DNA of 64,000 bases from Nageia nagi (Eukaryota > Pinophyta): the NCBI GenBank assembly GCA_050084985.1, contig JBITNC010000001.1:165478001-165542000 (forward strand), written 5' to 3'. Below the pieces are notes generated by a model that worked only from the letters and a program-made list of their open reading frames with translations, was not told where the DNA came from and did no database searches. Made by a program: the position numbers and the translations under genes. Shown piece by piece: positions 11,566-23,369 of the stretch. Each line of letters starts with the position of its first letter. Position 1 is the first letter of the stretch.

Positions 11566-13960
11566 TTACTTTAGACCAAAAGATCAAATAACTCTTTAAA
11601 CATCATCCTCATGAATAGGAGTCACCAAATGACTTATCTTGAACTAAAGTAAAATAAAATAAACATTACCATACACTTAAACCAAACTCGTGGAGGAAGA
11701 TGATTGGTAGACTTCCAAAGTCAAGATGTAAATAGTGACAATGGGCTTCTCCACGGCCTATCCATTCAACTACCCCATCCACGTCCTCCTCCATGACCAA
11801 ACCACAGTACATAGAAAACTACATTCCGCCGTTCATAACAACTAAAAAATGCATTTCTACGCAGAAAATCTCCCCTCATTTCAACGCTGCTGTGAAAAGA
11901 TATCACATTCGGTGGTAAGGTGTCAACACGCTTCCAAGAACAGGCGCCTGGTTGGAATCATTAACATCAAAGAATATACTCAGACGGAATTTCAGGAACC
12001 AGCTCAGAAAGAGACCTGAAAATGATGATGTAATGGTTGCATCATCGGCCATATGCGGAGTAGTTGGAAAAAGGATACCGACATTGAAGCTAATTCTAAA
12101 TTCTCTTAATGTCCTTTGGCTTCACAGGGAAAAACGTGGAATGTTTCCTTGAAATTACAGACTATTCTAGCCTTCTTTCCAAACCATCGTGCGAGGAAAT
12201 TTCGAAGGGCTGCAGTCTTCTTTGCCGGGTTTTGTTATAGCTGTACAAAGAAGAAAGAAAGAGTCCTTTTTATGCTACTTCGCCATGTGCTGTCCTTAAT
12301 TTGGATTCTCTGAGGGGTTCCGTTTTGTTGTTCATTACGTTTGGATAGTCAATTGAATTGAAGTGCCAAGTCTGAATGGAATTGCTTTAGAAGCTTCTTA
12401 ACAGGGAAAATTAGTAAAATGGTCTAAAGAAATCATCTATTTACTGAAATGGTTCTGATAAATTTTTATTTACAAAATTGATTTTTAGAAAAGTAAAAGG
12501 TATTTTTATGTATGTACGTACAAAATTTATGTATATAAAATTCATGTGTATATATACATAAAAATAAAAATTGTATGTTTTTTTTTATTCATCATCTAAT
12601 AAGTATATACATAAAAATTGTATGTATATATAAAGCTTGTGAGTATATATGTAAAGTTCATGTGTATATGAAAAAAAAAAAAAGGTTTTGTCAATTTCTA
12701 TTTGATGATTGTATATGCAAAAAAGGTCATGCTGACTTCCACTTGAAAACTCTTAAGTGAAAAAAGAAAGGTTCTAGGTTCAAAACTCTCCTCCTTCACA
12801 TGCATGTGGATATACTAAGTCTAATCGATGGTAGTTAAGTCACTCCGCTTGGAATGTGATTCCTAGAAGAGAACCCCAAGACATGGAATTTAAGTCCACC
12901 CTGCAAAGGAAGATTTACCAACAAAAAATATTGAGTGATGGATCGAAATTTTAATATACTCATCACGTTCATGATACATTTTGAATAGAGACTTGATGAA
13001 CAATTTCTTATAAAAACCCAAAAAATAACCTTAAATTTTATATAAAATCACTTTTATAAATACACATTTATCAAAACCATTTTAATAAATAAATGATTTG
13101 TTAGAATTTTTTTGAAGTCTTAAAAAGAAGTATTACGATGGTTTCAGTACAATGATAACCTTTCTCTCATATGCTGGAATTGAAAAAACTGTTTTGAGCC
13201 CGACAAAATTAATAAACTACTTGTAACAACCCCCACAATCGTCCGAAAGACACTGCCCAACAACCCATGGTATAATGGATACCGAAATTCTGATATGCAG
13301 CAATTAAGTTAAATACACGTATATAATCCTTTCACACCAGGAATAGCGTTAGTCGAGATATTCAACTCTATTGTAGACAACAGCTCGCAAATGACACGGC
13401 CTTCACTGTCTATCATCATTCAAACTCCCGCCCAACGAATCATCCCAGCAACATCTTCAACCAAAAGTAGAAAAACAAACATCCACATAAGAACTCTACG
13501 TAATAGAATTCCATTTCCCCTTTAATTATAGGTGTTAAAAAAGATATTAAGAGGGACCCCTTGTCCTTACAACAACCAATCAATTCGCAGTGGCACGAGA
13601 GAAACGAGCCACCAAATCCATGTCAAGCTAGACTTGTTTCGATTTGGGTGTCCAATTTTCAAAGTCTCTCATCATGAGGAACGGAAAGCTTCCGATTTCT
13701 TAGTATAATTCCAATTTCTTAAAATAAGTTCAACGTCGAAAGGACGATGGATAAGTCCTTCGATTCTCCAATTTAAATATCAGCAGCAGCGAATTCTTTG
13801 GCTCGCTATGAAGGTTGTGAAAAAACTAGTGCCGTGCTTTAACTAGTAACTCGCCTCCCGTCCTCATTGTTCTAGATTTATGCTTACCTATAATTCTCCG
13901 TACTGCATACCAGTTTCAAGAAAGCGTGTTATTTTTTTCTTCTCTAAAACCTCCAGTCAG
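11566..13960. other. spacer upstream of the LBD gene, AT-rich microsatellite inside
   Basis: No gene recognised. 12480-12680 is rich in TATGTATA/ACATAAAA-type simple repeats with poly-A/T runs. The stretch 11700-12310 has a more balanced base composition and two short open frames (66 and 65 codons) without recognisable similarity; it may be an old gene fragment, but I cannot say of what. Confidence 0.5.
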
Positions 13961-14005
13961 GGAGCGATTTTGTTGACCTTAGCGTTTTCCATACCCGGGA
14001 ACTCG

Positions 14006-14013
14006 TTTAAATA
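14006..14013 (+). promoter_or_regulatory. TATA-like box of the LBD gene
   Basis: TTTAAATA lies 105 bp upstream of the LBD start codon, flanked by an inverted repeat (CTCGT at 14003-14007 and ACGAG at 14012-14016). It is the best TATA candidate near the gene; the transcription start is not known. Confidence 0.4.
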
Positions 14014-14110
14014 CGAGCTATATCTCAGCCGGTGTTCATTCATCTCATTCTCCACCACCTTATTCTGCTCTATTCAGCTGGATTGGAAATAGGAAAAAAC
14101 ACAACACAAA

Positions 14111-14953
14111 ATGCAGATCTCTGATAGCAGTTCTAGTTTTAGAAGCGGTGTCTCTTCGCCATGTGCAGCATGCAGAATGCTGAGGAGACGATGTGGAGAG
14201 AAATGCGTTCTAGCTCCCTACTTCCCCTCCAATGACATTCAAAAATTCGCTACTGCCCATAAAATTTTTGGAGCCAGCAACATTATCAAGTTTCTTCAGG
14301 TATACTGTCTATATGATTTATGGTTTTCATAAAGTATATTAACCTTCGAAGATCAATTTATTTATAAGACAATTATAGCAGGTCATTATATGTATATCTC
14401 TTAGTGGAAGTCAATTTATCTATAAGACTATTGTAATAGATCATTACATAGTATGTATGTCTCGAACATAAGATATAAACCTCAACAAAGTCAATACATT
14501 ATGAAGTTATAAACTACAGGTGATTGCAAATAACTACAAAAGTTTTGGAGAAGGAAACACTTATTGTTCTAAAAGTGTCTGTAATTTGTGTTTTTTCAGG
14601 ACTTGCCCGGAGAGCTGAGGGAAGATGCAGTGACAAGTATAGTGTATGAAGCGGGTGCGAGGATTCGAGACCCTGTGTATGGTTGTGCTGGAGTAATCTG
14701 CCATATGCAGAGGCAGATATCTCAGTTACAGTCACAACTAGCAAGTGCTCATGCAGAAATTCTAACCATGCAATTACAGCAGGCCAATCTCCTTGCCATG
14801 CTTACGGGTTCTGTTGAAACGAGTCAGCCATTTTCTCCAACGGGCAGTGCTACTTCTCAAGAAAGTGATGAGCAGCACAAGAATAACGATTTGATTTTCT
14901 CTGGCGAGTATCCTTTGGAACTGTGGGACGTCTCGCTATGGACACACCGTTAA
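14111..14953 (+). CDS. LOB-domain (LBD) transcription factor, class I, LBD1/LBD11-like
   Basis: Two exons, 14111-14299 and 14600-14953, joined by a GT-AG intron (14300-14599); 180 codons plus stop. The LOB domain has the zinc-finger-like CX2CX6CX3C block (CAACRMLRRRCGEKC, residues about 18-32), the GAS block (FGASNIIKFLQ split by the intron, continuing DLPGELREDAVTSIVYEAGA), DPVYGCAG, and a leucine-zipper-like coiled coil (LQSQLASAHAEILTMQ). The intron sits after FLQ, a usual LBD position. LBD proteins are plant-specific nuclear DNA-binding factors that pattern lateral organs and vascular or root tissues; the QLQQANLLAML tail resembles the LBD1/LBD11 clade. No disabling change seen. This is the only apparently intact host gene here. 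Confidence 0.93.
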
Positions 14954-16026
14954 TGTAATCTATAAAAAATAGTGGCGAATCATAGTAGTCTGGAACAAGG
15001 TTACTAATGAAAAAGCCGGCATTCTTAGTTCTACTTGGAAAAACTTAGTCTGTGCAGATCTGGGAATGCTCTTCTGAACGTATTTGGTAAGAAATGTTAC
15101 ATCTATATTTCCAAAAATAAAGTTTGACGAGTATCATCATCAGCATGCTGAGAAAAAGGGTGACATGATGTGAAGTATTAGGAGTTTGATCAACTACCCC
15201 CATTGAACAAGGAGATGAAGAGGACTTGCAGAAGAATAGTGGCAGCATGTAGTCTATTCTAGAGTGGTGTGCACATGTTAATGTAAACATGGCAATGACA
15301 CAGAATTTCTGAACTGACATCTGAGAGGGTCACATTTTCAATTTACGAATTATTTCTACTAATTCGATCTTTGACCCTCCAACTATATGAAGTCTTGCAT
15401 TCCAATTTTTCATGTTTTCAAACTTGGTTCGCATGTTTTCTTTTCATAGTTTGATTAATGTATTATATCTATAATAATATTATGTTTCAATATAATAATT
15501 TATTATGCTGGAGTGGAGTGGGTTCCTCATTTTCAGAAAGTCAAAATAAATTATTCCTCATTTTCATAAAGTCAAAATAAATTATGTTTCATTGAACTCA
15601 CTTCCATGTTTAAAGAAAAAGCAAGGATATGTCATTCCATGTTTAAAAGAAAAAGAAAGGACATCTTATTAAATTCTTTTGTGTCACTTTAAAAAATTTG
15701 GTTTACACAATAGATGTAGTATTCAAATGATGAGATGCTTCGTAAGTTTAAAAAGTTATAATGATGTAGAAATTTGTTAGTAAATATTAAATAATAGATA
15801 TTAAAATGAATAAGTAAAATAAAATCAACATTTAACATTCTTTTAAATTTATTAGTTCGTAAGATTTATCAAGAATTTTTAAATGTCATCAATGTAGGAG
15901 ATAGGAGTGGAACTTGGAAACTTTCATATGGGTGCATTCATACCTCACTTGTCTCCCAACTCCCCTAACAAGAAGTGATATAAATGTTAAAAATAAATAT
16001 AAAAGTAAATCATGGTAAGAGGATAT
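14954..16026. other. region downstream of the LBD gene
   Basis: No further gene recognised. It contains a duplicated ~32-bp unit at 15522-15585 (TTCCTCATTTTCA(G/T)AAAGTC, then AAAATAAATTA) and a second near-duplicate (TTCCATGTTTAAA...GAAAAAG) at about 15602-15660. The first few hundred bases presumably include the LBD 3' UTR. Confidence 0.5.
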
Positions 16027-16043
16027 ATATAAGGTTAAGTTTT

Positions 16044-16167
16044 TTATTTATTTTTTATATATATGATACACACAACTCACACACCCAACGTAGGGATTGG
16101 AACTCAAGATCTACCGATGACAGTTGCAGACATCCCAAGGCTCAACCACTACGTTACTCCCATTGGG
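16044..16167 (-). mobile_element. tRNA-derived SINE with perfect target duplication
   Basis: On the minus strand the unit begins CCCAATGGGAGTAACGTAG and contains an RNA polymerase III A box (TAACGTAGTGG) and, about 41 nt later, a B box (AGTTCCAATCC), followed by a short body and an A-rich tail (AAAAAATAAATAAAAAA). It is bounded by a 17-bp direct repeat ATATAAGGTTAAGTTTT at 16027-16043 and 16168-16184. Length about 124 bp plus duplication. Box A/B spacing, A-rich tail and long target duplication are the standard SINE signature; the family is unknown to me. Confidence 0.85.
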
Positions 16168-16184
16168 ATATAAGGTTAAGTTTT

Positions 16185-17762
16185 AGAAAAATGTGTTCTA
16201 GAAAGAGAGAAAATAAAATGTGGCAAAAAGAAATTGCATGTGAAAAAAGTACAATTGTAGAAAATAATGATATGGAAAAGTCATTGATTTTACAAAAGTG
16301 AGTTTCTATAAAATGATAATGTGGCATAAGATAGTGATAGATCCTAAGAGGGGAAAAATATATTTATAAAAAAGAAGATAATTTTAGAGAGCATTCCAAA
16401 TATTTAAAATTATTTAAATACCTCACTTTTCCTATAACTAGAAATACTTCATAGTCATGAAAGAAAAATGAAGAAGTAAAAACTTAAGTATCTGTTACTC
16501 AACTAAGCTATTATTCCTTTTAGTATGAATGTGACTTTTAGAGTATTATAAGAGTGTTACGCAGGGAAGTAACTCTATCAAAATTTTCATTGATGGTAGT
16601 GGCTTAAGACCATGATCACCTTTTGAAAGGGACGACTATGGGGTAAGTCTCCATAAGGCATTTCTAAGTTGCTAAAAAAAGCTATGGGTGATCTATAGAA
16701 AAATAATTATCTTTTTTACAAGATTGAATAGCTTACAACTTCAAAAAGTATTATTCAATAACTTACTCTTTTTTCTTCGTTTTTCTATAGAAGCCTCCTA
16801 GTTGGTAAGAGTAGATTACACCAATAAAGATAACAAAAGGTTAAGGTAAGAGTATGTATTTCTTCCACCTCTCTAATATGCTTGTAAAAGTAATGAATAA
16901 TACTCGATACAATATTTTAGGGCACTAACCAAGGAGGAAGGGTTTTCTATTCGTGATTTCTCAAATCCTTAATGTAATTTGCAAGAAAAGGCATTCGCTT
17001 GTATTGGTACTCAAAAGCCACCTCTCTCCTACAATCTACAGGCCAAGATATTGAGCAGCTACCTCCCTTCCAACTCCTTGATAGGACCTCTAATCCTTCA
17101 AACTAAGATATCAACAAAGGGATCAAAAAGGAAATCTACTTGGCTTACCTAAAGACAACTTGGATTGAACCAAGAAAACCTCTTTCACCAAAGCTCTTAC
17201 ATTGTTCTCATGTTTACATGAAACTAGAGAATGGTGTTATTAGCATCATTAATTACATCAAGCTACACATATCACATGGTTTCCATTTTCCCCTTATTTA
17301 AATAAGGGTTTTTTCACACCAAATTTGTATCGTGACAAACTACCATATCCCTAGAGACCAATGCGTATGCAAACTATGCAACATGGAACCAAAAACTAAA
17401 GAACAATTAAATTTATTTTCTGCATCTACTATGAAATTCATAGCCAATCTCATTACTTATTTAGGGGTGCCAACATTATGAAATCGTGGATGAAGTATGA
17501 AGAACAAAAATGTCTTATACTCTACATTATAAAAGAAACTCACCTCAGATAGAAAGTGATCGTTGATAGATCCTGCAACACGACAAGTTCTAAACTTATC
17601 ACATCTTATTTTCAACGTTGGAAACTACAAATCAAGAGCATCACTTGAACCCTAAAGATTCTAAAAGGATTACTTATCAATCCATTATTGCTTAAACCCA
17701 CTAGGGATACTCCCTTTGATAATGACATCAAGAGTTTTTTTGTGAACTTAAATGTTGGAGGA
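16185..17762. other. AT-rich spacer before the gag-protease element
   Basis: No gene or domain recognised on either strand. Confidence 0.45.
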
Positions 17763-18942
17763 TGTGATGTCCCACTTGTATCATTGTAATTAATTATAAA
17801 ATTCTATGAATTCCCCTTTTGTATTATATTTTATTATTAAGTTGTGCTTGAAGTAATACTTGGGCTAGAAGAATTGATGGGTCATTGGACCCCATTGTGA
17901 GTCCCAAGTGGGACGTCTCCCTCCCAAGCGTAAATTAGGTGCTTTAATGTACTTGGAGATCACGATCATGATTGTGGGAATCCCAAGGTCTATTTAGCAC
18001 TTAGGTGGATGGATGAGCACTTGTATACATGAACCAACCTTAGGGAGACTCCTAGACCCCAACGTTGGCCCATGATGACACCCTAGCCCCACACATGACT
18101 CCTAGACCCATGTTAGGAATGCGTGGCACTCCATACCCCCATGTTGGCATTTATGGCTACTAGATACCCACGTTGGGCATACCTGACCCCTAGGCCCCCA
18201 CATTGGACATTCTCAACCCCCGGGAGGCTAACATTGGATTAGAGGAGTTGGGTGATAACTCCTAGGTGAGATCCAGATCCAATGATGTGTTATAAAAAGG
18301 CATTGGAGCCTCATAGTTGGATATGCTTGATTATTATTACATTTGATATCATCCAGAGGACAAGAGACTTAGCACAACGCTAAGCAAACCCCTAGGTGCA
18401 ACATCTAGGAGGATTAGCAGGATGAGGGATCCTGTTGTCTACAGAATTGGTGTAGCACCCTTGCCCATCCTGTGGTATTTTGAGGTTGCGCTTCTACCTT
18501 CAATGGTTTCTAGGATCAGAGGAGGGCTTCTTCGGTGGAGAGGATTTGAGTTCTGAGGGAGCAAGATTGTCCCATCCATCCGTCCAGCTTGAGGACATTT
18601 GTTGTGCCTTAGTTGGCTCCTTAAAGGCCAATGTCCAACTCTGGGAGCTTGGTATTGTATTATTGCTATTTCATATCATTTATACAACCATTGGGCCATT
18701 TGATCTCCAATTTACATTGTGTACTTACTCATGTTGGAATGTTGGATTATCTTTGCATGTATGTGATTGTATGAGCTATACATTGGCATTTTGAAGTGTT
18801 GTATACTGTTATTTGCCAGTTTGGGTCAAACATTGGCATTGTGGTGTTGTGTATGCATTATCTGGATGCCCTAGACTAGACGTTGCGATTTACTTGTGTA
18901 TTTTGAGCATTTTGCACTTGATATTTTGATTGGATCCTTACA
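17763..18942 (+). repeat. 5' LTR of the gag-protease element
   Basis: 1,180 bp, TGTGATGTCCC to TTACA. 18050-18230 contains repeats of a CCCACGTTGG-like unit resembling the internal minisatellite. Relative to the 3' LTR it keeps two segments (17986-18072 and one 50-bp unit in 18781-18840) that the 3' copy lost. Confidence 0.88.
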
Positions 18943-18943
18943 G

Positions 18944-18955
18944 TGGTATCAGAGC
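18944..18955 (+). other. primer-binding site, initiator-Met type
   Basis: TGGTATCAGAGC, a perfect match to the common plant initiator-Met primer site, one base after the 5' LTR. Confidence 0.9.
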
Positions 18956-19027
18956 TTGGATCTAGCCAACCTGTGAATGATACCTACAGTTTGTCGCTAT
19001 TACACCAGATCCACCATTCGAAAGGAG

Positions 19028-20500
19028 ATGGCATCTGCCAAGAAGAGCAAAAAATCGCAAGCAAAAGACACACCTTCTAGGGTCATCCAAGAGGAAGAGA
19101 GTCGATTGTAGATGAATGATGTGCCAAATGAAGGTAACTATGGAGAGGATAATGATGCACCAAGAGGGAGATCTGCATCAACCATTTCGATCATTCATAG
19201 CATGACGGGAGCCATTAGCACCATGCAAAGGCAGTTGAACAGACATTTGGGAGTTCCAGAGGAGCCAGAAAGGCACATTAGACCTCCACGTCCTATTCCA
19301 AACAACGGAGAAGAACCGCATGAAGAGGACAAAGCAAATAGGGAGACAAGTATGAGGAGATCCTACAGTCTGAAAGATCGAAAATTCACTCATCATGGAT
19401 CTATGGGTCATCTAGAACCCACATTCTTGAGATCCCACTCACATTGAGCACCATAGGGTACTAACCCTCTCCTAGGGAAGTAGCTAGATGAGGATGTTGG
19501 CAAAATTGGGGAACAACCCATTATCCCCAAACCGTCCAAACCCATGTTCGCCAAGAAGTTGGGAGAAGATGTGAAGAATAATGTTCTTGGCCCACTAGAG
19601 CTAAATAAGATTTTCAAGGAGTACTCTATGTTGGATCTGGGATTGAAGAGAGATGTCAACTTCAATGACTACCTGGAGATCTTAGGGTTGAAAGGGAGCA
19701 GTTCATACAGTCCACACACTCCAAGCAGCTCATGGGAAGATAAAAGAGACCTACAACAGAAAATAAATAAAATGTAGGTGCGAATTTATGATGGGAAGCG
19801 GATGACAGCTAGGGCATGGTTGCATCAGTTGCAGACCTATTTCACTTTGAGCCCAAACATGGTGGAGGAAGATGCAATTCATTTGCATCATTACATTTTG
19901 AGGGTGATGCCCTCGAATGGTGGCAGCATGGAGTAATCAGCCAGGACTACTCACTCATTACCTCCTTTGATGAGTTTGTTAGACAACTAGTAAAGAGGTT
20001 TGATCGGAAGGAGAATGATTACTTCCAAGATCTGACATCTTTGAGGCAATAGGGAGCAGTAGATGAGTATGGATCTGAGTTCCAAAAGATTGTAGTCATG
20101 ATTCACCACATTCCTAGGAGTGGTTGATATTCCTCTTCATAGAGGGACTGATGGAGCCATTGCAGGGAATGGTCAAGGTATCCTCACCAAGGAGCCTTGA
20201 TGATGCCATTCGAGCTGCAGATGTACAAGGGGCCGACCACCTGGAAGATGTACAAGGGGAATGGTCAAGGTATCCTCACTAAGGAGGGTAGACATACAAG
20301 GGGCTGGCCACCTCGAAAAATTTTGTAGATAAGGAGGGGCCTAGCAAGGCCAAATCCTTCCCCCCACCTCGGACAAACTAGTTGGATGCAGCTACTCAAA
20401 GGAAGTTGAGGGAGGAAGGCAAGTGCTTCTATTGCAAGAAGACTTGGGATCCAAGGAACCATTGCTAAGGCAAGGGACAGATACATTACATACAGGTGTT
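19028..20500 (+). pseudogene. gag of the gag-protease element, broken
   Basis: Starts MASAKKSKKSQAK and stops after about 27 codons, then continues in 19112-19447, 19544-19777 and onward with further stops and frameshifts. A Retrotrans_gag-type capsid stretch is clear around 19770-20130 (RIYDGKRMTARAWLHQLQTY, then FEGDALEWWQHG and FVRQLVKRF). A knuckle-like CFYCKKTWDPRNHC is read at about 20430-20466, ending at a stop. Gag would make the particle. No full-length frame survives. Confidence 0.8.
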
Positions 20501-20612
20501 TTTCGATGAGGAGACAGATGATTCAGACTTGGATCTTGGCGTGGATATGTTAGATCAGGAGGCATCAAGAGCAGAAGGCATGTTAGGGAGCATGATCACT
20601 TCATGACATGGG

Positions 20613-21104
20613 GTGAAGAAGTACCTCACATCGAAGGTGGTGGGGCAAGCTGTTGGCAAACATATGATGGTCCTGATTGATCTAGGAGCATCCCACAACT
20701 TCATCAATGAGGACTTTGTTGAGAAGAACCTAAAAAACAAAGGGTTTGAAGGATTCAGAGTTTCCAATGCCAATGGGAAACTCACTCTCATGGATCACAT
20801 AGTTGAGAGGTTTGGAGTGAGGCTACAGAGCTACATTGTAAGGGAGAACTTCTATGTTTATCCCTTGAAGGGGCATCCCCACATCATTTTGGGAGTGCAA
20901 TGGTTGTTCAAGTTGGGTGATATCCACACTAACTACCAGAAACTCACTATGAGTTTCGAGATTGATGGGAAGACCCATACATTGCAAGGAATTCGTGATG
21001 ATTTTCCACAAGTAGATAACAAGCGAATGGAGGTGATTGAGTGGTGCCAAATGAAGGACGAAGCTGAATATGGGGCCACGTTGGACAAAAAAGAGTTTGG
21101 ATAG
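20613..21104 (+). pseudogene. retroviral-type aspartic protease of the gag-protease element
   Basis: A 163-codon open frame with the active site DLGASHNFI (Asp codon 20679-20681) in place of the usual D(S/T)GASHNFI, then VVERFGVRLQ-like and HIILGVQWLFKLGDI blocks typical of plant gypsy protease domains. It ends in a stop at 21102 and no RT follows. It would cleave the Gag polyprotein. The serine-to-leucine change next to the aspartate probably impairs catalysis. Frame integrity here is better than in gag. Confidence 0.8.
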
Positions 21105-21109
21105 GAGGA

Positions 21110-21720
21110 GAAGAGCGTTGGAGAGCTCCCATACCCCACATTGCATCCTAGGAAGCTTGGAGGTGGCACGTTGAGCTTGGTAGGTCTCCTACACCTCACG
21201 TTAGGCCTTAGGGAGGCTAGACACCCCACGTAGAGCCTTAAGGAGTCTCTACCCCTCACGTTGAGCACCAGGGAGGCTTGTCATCTCGCATTGGGCTTCA
21301 AGGAGGTTTGCCACCCAATGTTGGACCTAAGATAGCTTCTACCCCCCACATGGAGCACTGAGAGAGCTAGGAGTGGAAAGTTGAGCTTGAAGGGGATCTG
21401 CTTCCCCACATTGGATTCAAGAGAGCTACTACACTTCGCATGGGTGGATGAGGGATATTTGTGCGTCATAATAAGCATGAAGGGGTTTGGACACCCCACG
21501 TTTGGTTTGAAGGGGGCTGAGTACCTAACAACTACGTTGAGGGAGTGTTGGCTTCACACGTTGGACCTGGGAAAGTCTATACACTTGATATTTGGCCAAA
21601 GTGCAACTTGGTACCCCATGTTGGAGGAAGGGGAGGTTTCTTGCTTCACATTGGCAGTTGAGGGAGTTTGGAACTCCACGATAGGCTTGGAGGGGACTTG
21701 GCCTCATACATGGAGTAAAG
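21110..21720 (+). repeat. degenerate minisatellite in place of pol
   Basis: About 14 diverged copies of a roughly 40-45 bp unit approximating GGAGGCTTG-CACCCCACGTTGG-CTTGA. Open frames across it (for example 21381-21767) are by-products of the repeat and encode no domain. Similar CCCACGTTGG-type units occur in both LTRs. Confidence 0.75.
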
Positions 21721-22032
21721 GCTCCACCTGTTTACACTTACCTATGATTTACTTGAGGTTCTTGTAGGTACACCCTTTAGAGGCATTCATAAAATCCCTT
21801 GTTTTCTCAGGACAACCATGCAGTACCTGATGGGGAATGATAGCCACATCATATCAAAGTTTTTGCATGCAGTTCCAACATTTTGCATAGGGTCCTCATC
21901 AGGGAGAGGACATATTGAAGTTACATTCCACTTTGGCAGATTGTAGTCTACAAGGTTGAAAGATTCTTGGAAGACAATATCTTGCAGTCTCCTACCATTG
22001 CTTGAGAGCAAGCAATTTGAGAGGGGAGGATT

Positions 22033-23068
22033 TGTGATGTCCCCTTTGTATCATTGTAATTAATTATGGAATTCTATGAAATCCTCTTTTGTATTATATT
22101 TTATTACTATGTTGTGCTTGAAGTAATACTTGGGATAGAAGACTTAATGGGTCATTGGACCCCACTATGAGCCCCAAGTGGTATGTCTCCCTCCCAAGCA
22201 TAAATTAGGTGTTTTAATGTACTTGGAGATCCTGATCATGAATGTGGGAATCCCATGATGACACCCTAGCCCCACGCATGACTCCTAGTTAGGCATGTGT
22301 GGCATTTCAGACCCCCATGTTGGCATTTATGGCTCCTGGATGTCCATGTTAGGCATACCTAACCCTTAGGCCCCCACGTTAGACATTCTGGGCCCCCATG
22401 AGGCTAACATTGTATTAAAGGAGCTGGGTGATGACTCCTAAGTGAGATCCAGATCTAGTGATGTGTTATAAAAAGGAATTGGAGCCTCATAGTTGGATAT
22501 AATTGATTATTATTACATTTGATATCATCCAAAGGACAAGAGACTTAGTGCAGCGCTAAGCAAACCCCTAGGTGCAGTATCTAGGAGGATTCGTAGGCTG
22601 AGGGATCTTGTTAGTCTACGACATTGGTCTAGCACCCTTGCCCATCCTATGGTTTTCCGAGGTTGCACTTCTACCTTCAAAGGTTTCCAGGATTAGAGGA
22701 GGGCTCCTTCGTTGGAGAGGATTTGAGTTCTAAGGGAGCAAGACCATCCCATCCATCTGTCCATATTGAGGACATTTGTTATGCCTGTTGGCTCCTTGGA
22801 GGCCAACATCCAACTCTAGGAGCTTGATATTGTATTATTGCTATTTCATATAATTTATACAACCATTGGGCCATTCAATCTCCAATTTACATTGTGTACT
22901 TGCTCATGTTTGCAACATTGGATTAGCTTTGCATGTATGTGATTGTATGAGCCATACGTTGGCATTGTGGTGTTGTGTATGCATTATTTGGATGCCCTTG
23001 ACCAGTCGTTGGGGTTTACTTGTGTATTTTAAGCATTTTGCACTTGATATTGTGATTGGATCTTTACA
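22033..23068 (+). repeat. 3' LTR of the gag-protease element
   Basis: 1,036 bp, TGTGATGTCCC to TTTACA. It lacks an 87-bp segment bounded by CCCA repeats and a 50-bp segment bounded by (C)ATTGGCATT repeats that the 5' LTR keeps. Other differences are scattered substitutions and short indels. Confidence 0.88.
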
Positions 23069-23369
23069 AAGGAGCCCTTGAACTCTCCATACGTGGACTT
23101 CTTGCCTCACTCAATCTTCTTGTCTATGACACTATTGTTTTTGTATACTTCTCTTCTTATATGTGATTTTTTATAGCCCATTGACCATTTTTTGCACCTA
23201 GGAACATCAATATCAAATTTCAATTTAAATTTTAATTTATGTACATGATGGTGATATCTGCAGGTATTATTCTCGATTCACTACAAAAATTAAAAGATCG
23301 ATAACTTCCTAAGGTTCCAATTTAGTTCCTCGAATGTCTCAATATATGCAAGCTACACAACAACTCAAA

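Larger units (their letters stand above)
17763..23068 (+). mobile_element. gypsy-type LTR element with gag and protease only
   Basis: Two long LTRs (17763-18942 and 22033-23068) flank 3.1 kb. A perfect TGGTATCAGAGC primer site follows the left LTR and a purine tract (GAGAGGGGAGGATT) precedes the right one. Target duplication is GAGGA (17758-17762) versus AAGGA (23069-23073). Inside, gag with a zinc knuckle and an aspartic protease are readable, but no RT, RNase H or integrase; instead a degenerate minisatellite fills 21110-21720. It would depend on enzymes from another element. Confidence 0.88.

Noticed and set aside
14588-14953. LBD exon 2 as a separate gene starting at an ATG at 14588
   Set aside because: The ATG lies in the intron's pyrimidine tract; joining exon 1 at 14299 to 14600 gives a continuous LOB domain.
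15045-15320. 91-codon minus-strand open frame downstream of the LBD gene
   Set aside because: No recognisable feature, no supporting context; likely chance.
20613-21767. RT or integrase expected after the protease of the gag-protease element
   Set aside because: I looked for LDLxxGYHQ, YLDD, HxxxH and DDE-type blocks downstream and found only minisatellite sequence.
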